This document shows positions 23,109 through 27,997 of a stretch of 27,997 bases of DNA, piece after piece; positions within the stretch are counted from its first letter, which is position 1, and the number at the start of each line of letters is the position of its first letter. Below the pieces are notes generated by a model. The model worked only from the letters and a program-made list of their open reading frames with translations. It made no database searches and was not told the origin of the DNA. Source of the DNA: an uncultured Kiritimatiellota bacterium (GTDB taxonomy: Bacteria; Verrucomicrobiota; Kiritimatiellia; RFP12; UBA1067); NCBI GenBank assembly GCA_934675625.1, contig CAKURH010000049.1:1-27997 (forward strand). Reading direction: 5' to 3'. Both the position numbers and the translations under genes were made by a program.

Positions 23109-24579
23109 ATACGGGCGTGGGAGCGCGGCGGCGAACGGTGAGGGGTTTGTGGATCTTGCGCCGGGTGATACATTTGATGGCTTGGAGGCTCGCCTTCGGG
23201 CGTTAAAGGATCATGTCTTCCGAAACTCATTCCTTGACATGTCGGCTTCTATAGGCAGTATGCGCAATGCAAACGAGTTGGCGAAGCATCTGGCGAAGGA
23301 TGAGCCAGAGGAAATTCACAAATTCGCTGCAAAGAATCTTGGAATTCTGTTTTGTCGGGCAGAACTTGGCATTCGGCATTTGGACAAAAAGGCAACGACA
23401 AATGCACGGTGGATCGTGACGTATGTTCGTGTTTTTGCTCCGTTTATATTTGCGGGAGAGAAGAAAATCGCAACTATCACGTTGAAGAAGAGCAAGGACG
23501 TCCACAATTTCTATTCCGTGGAAGCCATTGAAATAAATAAGGACGCTGGTTCTGAACGTACACCTCGCGGAGCAATGTCAAACGACTTGAATTCCGCGCC
23601 ACTTCAGAGCCTAACGTCCTATTGGGAGAGTATGATAGCATATTACGTGGGGGATGTCAACCGGACGTGTCCCATGTTTGTTGCAAGCGCGGAAATGTTT
23701 TCCCTTGAAACTGCCGCAGAAAAGATCACCCAGATGCTCGACAGCGCATCAGGAGTAAGAAAAACGGATCTCGCCGTAATTATCCTTCAGAAAAACGAGA
23801 AGCTTCACATCAAGCGGTGTCTGGAGAAGCTTACGCCGCTTGCGCCTCGGCAAATCTTTGTCGTGGACTGCTTCTCGACGGACGGGAGCGACAAGACTGC
23901 CGCCGCGATGGGCGCGACGGTCGTTTACCGCGCATGGCCGGGGCTTTATGCCCAGCAGTTCAACTGGGCGCTCGACAATTTGCCGATCAAGGCATCGTGG
24001 ATTCTTCGGCTGGATGCGGATGAGTATCTTTATCCCGAAACGTGCGAAGAGGTCGAGCGGTTGGTCACGTCCGGCGGCTTGCCGTCGGACGTGACCTCTC
24101 TCTCTCTCTCTCTCTCGCGCGTTTTCTGTGGACACAAGATCCGTTTCGGCGGAACGGCACATATCCCCATGGTGCGGTTCTTCAAGCGTGGCATCGGGCG
24201 CTGTCAGGACCGGGCAATGGACGAGCATATCGTCACGCGCGAGGGCCGGGACTATCGGCTGAAGGGTGAGTTCGCGGATGACAATCTGAACGCGATGGAC
24301 TGGTGGCGCGAGAAGCATCGCGGCTATGCCAGGCGCGAGGCGCAGGATGCGCTTGCATTTGCGCGGGGCGAATTGCGCTTCAAGCCGGCGAAAGAGACGT
24401 ATTACCGTATGCCGCGCTATCTGCGCGCATTCATCTACTTTTCCATCCGCTATTTCCTCAAGTTCGGCTTCCTCGATGGTTATGCGGGCTGGATGTGGAA
24501 CTTCTGGCAGGGGCTTTGGTATCGCTGGATTGTCGATCGTGAGATCGGGCGGCTGAAACATAGTGGGGAAGCGCTTTAG
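23086..24579 (+). CDS. Chimeric protein: LPD3/barnase-like domain fused to GT2 glycosyltransferase
   Basis: The start is the ATG at 23086; an in-frame TTG lies at 23074. The 497-aa chain has two unrelated parts. Residues 1 to about 210 resemble the phage-linked large polyvalent protein/barnase-EndoU-like domains (KFAAKNLGILFCRAELGI, VRVFAPFIFAG, YSVEAIEIN). Residues from about 231 are a GT2 enzyme (LAVIILQKNEKLHIKRCLEK, VVDCFSTDGSDKTAA, RLDADEYLYPETCE) related to WaaE/KdtX-type transferases, with FCGHKIRFGG and WWREKHRGYARREAQ. An AGGAG (23751-23755) sits exactly where a ribosome site for a stand-alone GT2 would be, but the ATG expected at 23758 reads AGA. A (CT)10 tract encodes SLSLSLS (residues 338-344). 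The fusion looks recent. Confidence 0.75.
   Translation: MKKQVRDKYGRGSAAANGEGFVDLAPGDTFDGLEARLRALKDHVFRNSFLDMSASIGSMRNANELAKHLAKDEPEEIHKFAAKNLGILFCRAELGIRHLDKKATTNARWIVTYVRVFAPFIFAGEKKIATITLKKSKDVHNFYSVEAIEINKDAGSERTPRGAMSNDLNSAPLQSLTSYWESMIAYYVGDVNRTCPMFVASAEMFSLETAAEKITQMLDSASGVRKTDLAVIILQKNEKLHIKRCLEKLTPLAPRQIFVVDCFSTDGSDKTAAAMGATVVYRAWPGLYAQQFNWALDNLPIKASWILRLDADEYLYPETCEEVERLVTSGGLPSDVTSLSLSLSRVFCGHKIRFGGTAHIPMVRFFKRGIGRCQDRAMDEHIVTREGRDYRLKGEFADDNLNAMDWWREKHRGYARREAQDALAFARGELRFKPAKETYYRMPRYLRAFIYFSIRYFLKFGFLDGYAGWMWNFWQGLWYRWIVDREIGRLKHSGEAL
24096..24116 (+). repeat. (CT)10 simple-sequence tract in GT2 CDS
   Basis: Twenty-one alternating C/T bases lie in the GT2 part and encode SLSLSLS between VT and RVFCGHKI. 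The frame is intact in this copy. Gain or loss of one 2-nt unit would cut off the last 150 or so residues. This is the same kind of tract as at 17806 in the GT11-like gene. Confidence 0.9.
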
Positions 24580-24738
24580 CTGTATTGTTTTGCACAAGGT
24601 AAAGACACAGTGGGGGGATGGGAGTTGTGTGCATGATGGGGTTAGCCGTGTAGAGTTGTAGAAAGAGGGGGGCCTGTGTGGCAGTGTGGCTGTGTTGTAG
24701 GCCTGCGACTCTGCCTTTGCGCATCGGGGATCTGATTT
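24580..24738. other. Non-coding stretch with G-runs and short repeats
   Basis: No gene is seen. CCGTGTAGAGTTGT (24646-24659) is identical to 20357-20370 at the end of the GT4 gene, and TTGTAGAAAGAGGGG (24656-24670) recurs at 27911-27925. GGCCT and AGGCC (near 24671-24704) could form a weak stem. Confidence 0.4.
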
Positions 24739-24747
24739 TGATATAAT
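24739..24747 (+). promoter_or_regulatory. Extended -10 promoter for a near-leaderless mRNA
   Basis: TGA plus TATAAT (24742-24747) lies only 8 nt before the ATG at 24756. A start of transcription 6-8 nt after the -10 would fall at or next to the start codon. The -35 is weak (TTGCGC at 24717, 19 nt away). The TTTTGATAT core also occurs in the promoters at 23001 and 26549. Confidence 0.6.
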
Positions 24748-24755
24748 TCCGCCCT

Positions 24756-25574
24756 ATGAAGATAACGGTCGTTACGGTTGTCTGGAATCGCGTGGGGATG
24801 ATTCGCGCGGCGCTTGATTCGGTTGCGCGCCAGCGTCTCGACGGTTTTGAACTTGAACATGTGATTGTCGATGGCGGTTCGAAGGATGGCACCGTAGATG
24901 TCATTCGCGATTATGCAGCGCACGCTCACCCCGCCGGGTTCTCGGTCACGTGGGTCTCTGAAAGAGACCGCGGCCTTTACGACGCGCTCAACAAGGGCGT
25001 CCGGATGGCAACGGGCGATGTTGTCGGCCTTGTGCATTCTGACGATGTCCTGGCAGAGGATGACACGCTGGCGAAGGTCGCGCGGGCTTTTGCTGAGGAT
25101 GTTGACGCGACCTACTCCGACGTTCGCTTCGTCGCGGACGGCGCGAGCGTGGACGAGCTGCGCTCGGCGCACGTGACGCGCTACTGCACGGGGCGGTTCT
25201 TTCGCCCGTGGATGTTCCGTTTCGCGACTTTCCCCGCGCATCCCGGCACGTTTGTCCGCCGCGCCTGCTTTGAGAAGTTTGGTCTCTATTCGCTGGACTA
25301 CCCCATCTGCGCGGATTTCGAGTTGATGTTGCGGTTCTTTGTCGTACACAAGATTCGCACGCGTTATCTGCCGATTTGTACGCACGTGATGCGGCGGGGA
25401 GGATTGAGCACCGAAGGGTTGTGGGCGAACGTTCAGATCAATCGGCAGGATCTCCGGGCGCTCAAGACGCATGGCATCTGGTCATGTCTCCCACTCGTCT
25501 ATCTCAAGTATTTCGCAAAGGTCTGGGGCTGTGTTTTGCGCCAATGGCCCGCTGGCGATCCGCGCCGCGCATAG
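24756..25574 (+). CDS. Glycosyltransferase family 2
   Basis: The 272-aa GT-A enzyme opens MKITVVTVVWNRVGMIRAAL, followed by HVIVDGGSKDGTVDVIRDYA, VSERDRGLYDALNKGVRMAT and the DxD-like LVHSDDVLAEDD. HPGTFVRRACFEKFGLYSLD and YPICADFELMLRF close the core. This is the WcaA/WcaE-like group of colanic-acid-type transferases. No ribosome site is present between the promoter and ATG, in keeping with a leaderless message. The last residues (CVLRQWPAGDPRRA) are read across the joint with the broken GT4 gene, so the natural C-terminus may have been replaced. Confidence 0.87.
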   Translation: MKITVVTVVWNRVGMIRAALDSVARQRLDGFELEHVIVDGGSKDGTVDVIRDYAAHAHPAGFSVTWVSERDRGLYDALNKGVRMATGDVVGLVHSDDVLAEDDTLAKVARAFAEDVDATYSDVRFVADGASVDELRSAHVTRYCTGRFFRPWMFRFATFPAHPGTFVRRACFEKFGLYSLDYPICADFELMLRFFVVHKIRTRYLPICTHVMRRGGLSTEGLWANVQINRQDLRALKTHGIWSCLPLVYLKYFAKVWGCVLRQWPAGDPRRA

Positions 25575-26484
25575 GTCAGGGGCGAAGGTAGTGATGACGC
25601 TGCACAACTATCGGGCTGTCTGTGCCGCCGGTGTGCCGACGCGGAATGGCAAGGTGTGTACGGAATGCTTTCGGAGATCTGCACATTCGGCACAGGGTAA
25701 AAAAGGCAATTTATCTGTTTGGCCTGCGATCAGGCACAGATGCTATCGCGGCAGTCTGTTCGCGACGCTGCCCCTTGCGCTGAACATACGGCTCTATCGT
25801 AAGTCCTGGGCGAAATGGGTGGATCAGTTTGTCGTCCTGAGCGAATTCCAGAAGACGGTCATGGAAGGATGCGGCTTCCCTGCGGAGAAGATTTCCGTGA
25901 AAGGCAATTTCGTCCCTGCCGGACGTGTTGGAGGGCGTGTTGACAAGAAGTAGCAGATCCTCTACGTGGGGAGACTGAGTGACGAAAAGGGCATCGGGAC
26001 CTTGCTCCGTGCCTGGCGGATGCTTGCAGGGCAGGCGAGGGAGACCTTCCCGCAGAAGCTCGTCCTTGTCGGCGACGGGGAACGGCGCGGCGAATGCGAG
26101 AGGCTGTCCGAGGGGCTGCCCGTTGAGTTTGCCGAGCAGAAGCCTCACGAAGAAGTCGTGCGGCTGATGGCAGAGTCAAGGGCGGTCGTCCTGCCAAGCG
26201 AATGCTGGGAGACGTTTGGCCTGACGGTCGTGGAGGGGATGCGGGCGGGGACTCCCTCCGTTGTCAGTAATCTCGGGGCCTTGCCGGACATCATGTCGTC
26301 AGACTGCGGCGAGGTGTTCGAGGCGGGCAACGCCGAGTCGCTGGCGGCGGCGATCATCCGAATTCTGTCGCGTCCAGATTATGCCGAGATGTGTACGGCG
26401 GCGCGGCACGAGGCCGAGGCAAGATATTCCGAAGAGGCGAACTACGGGCGGCTGATGGAGATTTACGAGGCTGTACGGAAGTAA
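25552..26484 (+). pseudogene. Broken GT4 glycosyltransferase (5'-truncated, amber stop)
   Basis: Family-like sequence begins abruptly at about 25552 (LAIRAAHRSGAKVVMTLHNY), so roughly the first 80-90 residues of a GT4 enzyme are missing. It continues through CAAGVPTRNGKVCTECF and FVVLSEFQKTVMEGCGFP to VDKK, then a TAG at 25951-25953. The same frame then resumes at once: QILYVGRLSDEKGIGTLLRA, VLVGDGERRGEC, and the EX7E in SECWETFGLTVVEGMRAGT, ending at 26484. Joining the halves needs only a sense codon for TAG and no frame change. The gene is therefore doubly damaged. Restart at the GTG at 25966 could give a C-terminal half only. Confidence 0.85.
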
Positions 26485-26548
26485 GATCATCGGCTCTACA
26501 ACTCTTGCCAAAACCGAAAATCGGGATAAGGGTAGTCGGCCCGTTGGA

Positions 26549-26577
26549 TTGACGCAACGACACAGTTTTGATATCAT
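26549..26577 (+). promoter_or_regulatory. Sigma-70-type promoter (TTGACG-17-TATCAT)
   Basis: TTGACG (26549-26554), a 17-nt spacer ending in TGA and TATCAT (26572-26577) form a good extended promoter, 36 nt before the DUF4143 start codon. It is a near copy of 23001-23030. A perfect 12-nt palindrome, GTAGAATTCTAC (26589-26600), lies in the leader. Confidence 0.7.
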
Positions 26578-26613
26578 TTCTGCGTTGTGTAGAATTCTAC
26601 GGAATATTTAATT

Positions 26614-27909
26614 ATGAAGATTGCGCGAGATAGTTATCTTGACCAAGTTAAGAAGTTCATGCATAATGGGCTTGTGAAGGTCATTACCGGTATACGCCGT
26701 TGCGGAAAGAGTTATTTCCTCTTTGACATCTTTTGTGACTATCTTCGCGGACAGGGCGTTGATTCGAGTCAGATCATCGAGATTCGCCTTGATGAAGACG
26801 AATTTGAGCAATTGAGAAATCCGCGTAAGCTTTCTGAATATGTCAGGGCGCGGTTGTTGGCGGATGGACGGCAAATGTATGTACTTATCGACGAGATTCA
26901 AGAGTGTAAGCCCGTTGATGGCGACAGCGTGACATTTTATGATGTATTGAACACGCTCATGAAGAAAGCCGATGTCTATGTGACAGGATCAAATTCGGAA
27001 ATGCTGTCTGAAGATATCGCGACGAATTTCCGGGATCGCGGTACAATCATTCGCATGTGGCCACTTTCTTTTGCTGAATATTATCAAATTGGCGGAAAGG
27101 AGAAGGTTGACGCTTGGGAGGACTTTCTCGTTTGGGGCGGTATGCCGCTGGCCGTCTTGTCGCCTGACCAGAGTTCGCGTGAGACGTATCTCAAGAATCT
27201 CTTCAAATGGGTGTATTTTGCCGATATTGTCGAACGGTATTCGCTGAAGAACGACGTGGCTCTTGGCGCCGTTTGCGATGTAATGGCGAGTGCGGTTGGC
27301 GGCCTGACCAATGCCAAGCGGATCTCGGACACGCTGACGACGACGGCGTCTTTGTCGACCTGTCCTCAGACGGTAGCCCGCTATTTTGACATCTTCTGCC
27401 ATTCTTTTCTTTTTGAAAAAGCATCTCGTTATGATGTGAAAGGACGAAAATATCTTGAAGGTTCGGCCAAGTATTATTGCGTTGATACGGGGCTTCGCAA
27501 TGCGCGGTTGAATTTCCGTCAGATTGAACGACCGCATTTGATGGAGAATGTCATCTATTGTGAACTGCTGCGTCGTGGATATAGTGTCGATGTGGGCGTT
27601 GTCCGGTCAATCGAGAAGGATGCAGGGGGAAAGAGCGTTCGCAAGGAGTTTGAAATCGATTTCGTTGTCAACTGCGGATTCAGGCGTGTCTACATTCAGT
27701 CGGCATTGAACATAGATGACCACGAGAAATTGGAGAATGAGGTTCGTCCATTCAGGAAGTCGGGTGATTTCTTCCGCCGTCTCGTCGTCACGGGGGGGAA
27801 TGGGCGTCTTTGGCAGAATGATGAGGGTGTTGTCTTTGTCGGTGTCATTCCGTTCTTGCTCGATTCGCGCATTGTCATGGGGGACATTTACAATGCCAAT
27901 GGGCTATGA
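26614..27909 (+). CDS. AAA ATPase with DUF4143 C-terminal domain
   Basis: The 431-aa protein opens MKIARDSYLDQVKKFMHNG. A P-loop TGIRRCGKS (Lys32-Ser33) follows, with Walker B YVLIDEIQEC near residue 90, sensor VYVTGSNSEML and the arginine-bearing FRDRGTIIRMWPLSFAEYY. The C-terminal half has the DUF4143 order: LSTCPQTVARYFDIF helix-turn-helix-like, FEKASRYDVKGRKYL, KYYCVDTGLRNARLN, and NVIYCELLRRGYSVDVG with KEFEIDFVV, which resembles a degenerate PD-(D/E)xK strand. These proteins are common in accessory DNA of anaerobes. The cellular role is not settled. The gene has its own promoter. Confidence 0.88.
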   Translation: MKIARDSYLDQVKKFMHNGLVKVITGIRRCGKSYFLFDIFCDYLRGQGVDSSQIIEIRLDEDEFEQLRNPRKLSEYVRARLLADGRQMYVLIDEIQECKPVDGDSVTFYDVLNTLMKKADVYVTGSNSEMLSEDIATNFRDRGTIIRMWPLSFAEYYQIGGKEKVDAWEDFLVWGGMPLAVLSPDQSSRETYLKNLFKWVYFADIVERYSLKNDVALGAVCDVMASAVGGLTNAKRISDTLTTTASLSTCPQTVARYFDIFCHSFLFEKASRYDVKGRKYLEGSAKYYCVDTGLRNARLNFRQIERPHLMENVIYCELLRRGYSVDVGVVRSIEKDAGGKSVRKEFEIDFVVNCGFRRVYIQSALNIDDHEKLENEVRPFRKSGDFFRRLVVTGGNGRLWQNDEGVVFVGVIPFLLDSRIVMGDIYNANGL

Positions 27910-27997
27910 ATTGTAGAAAGAGGGGGAGTCAACCATAATCTTTGATTAATTTTCCTCGCGGCGGCCCAACCTAATACCGGCGGGCTCCTTTTAAAGG
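27910..27997. other. Window end, no gene seen
   Basis: It contains another TTGTAGAAAGAGGGGG (27911-27926) directly after the stop codon and a GC-rich stretch (CGGCGGCCC, then CCGGCGGGC) followed by TTTT. A weak terminator is possible, but the pairing is short. Confidence 0.3.

Noticed and set aside
23749..24597. 282-codon minus-strand frame opposite the GT2 domain
   Set aside because: It is the antisense of a clear glycosyltransferase with DxD-type motifs. Composition rich in R, P and H is typical of antisense shadows.
24642..25472. 276-codon minus-strand frame opposite the GT2 gene
   Set aside because: Same reason: antisense of a gene with strong GT2 motifs and a promoter on the + strand.
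25951..25953. TAG as a recoded sense codon (for example pyrrolysine)
   Set aside because: No supporting evidence in the window; the gene is also 5'-truncated, so simple decay is the better explanation.
27945..27997. Rho-independent terminator at the window end
   Set aside because: GC-rich segments before TTTT form only a 4-bp stem with a long loop; not convincing.

Overview
The window is 28 kb of a bacterial accessory region. Every gene I can support lies on the + strand. The organism is probably Gram-negative, because there is a Wzx/Wzy-type surface polysaccharide locus and a WcaF-like acetyltransferase. The large-polyvalent-protein-like N-terminus at 23086 and the DUF4143 ATPase are compatible with a gut or rumen PVC-group (Kiritimatiellota/Lentisphaerota-like) genome, but this is a weak inference. 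No rRNA, tRNA, CRISPR array, integrase or transposase was seen.

Region A (1-4.6 kb) is a patchwork of small accessory units separated by unusually long non-coding gaps. It holds a GNAT-like protein, then a tightly coupled three-gene operon (AAA/OLD-type ATPase, TOPRIM protein, 114-aa Cas2/ferredoxin-like protein) that looks like a defence system, then a KTSC-like small protein, a gene-fusion scar and a small hypothetical gene. A roughly 60-nt hairpin-forming repeat follows the GNAT gene, the three-gene operon and the KTSC gene.

Region B (4.56-20.95 kb) is the polysaccharide locus. It starts with a UDP-glucuronate decarboxylase-like enzyme and a flippase start fragment. A chain of twelve genes (5734-19179) follows, with ATGA-type overlaps at nearly every junction: Fe-S/F420-type protein, Wzx, pyruvyltransferase, glycosyltransferases, Wzy, acyltransferase and a GT11-like enzyme. 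A further glycosyltransferase and a WcaF-like acetyltransferase complete it. Together they would make, decorate (pyruvyl, O-acetyl), flip and polymerise a repeat unit. No initiating phosphoglycosyltransferase or export machinery is in the window.

Region C (21.0-28 kb) holds a single-chain ATPase-TOPRIM (OLD family) nuclease. Next come an LPD3/barnase-like domain fused in frame to a GT2 glycosyltransferase, another GT2 behind a near-leaderless promoter, a broken GT4 gene and a DUF4143 ATPase. The LPD3-GT2 and DUF4143 genes share a nearly identical promoter block.

Three themes stand out. First, there is a candidate three-gene ATPase/TOPRIM/ferredoxin-fold defence operon. Second, three long simple-sequence tracts (G13, (TC)10, (CT)10) lie inside polysaccharide genes, which is the signature of phase-variable contingency loci. 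Third, several gene-start fragments and chimeras (cytidylyltransferase start, flippase start, LPD3-GT2 fusion, truncated and nonsense-mutated GT4) show repeated illegitimate recombination at gene starts.
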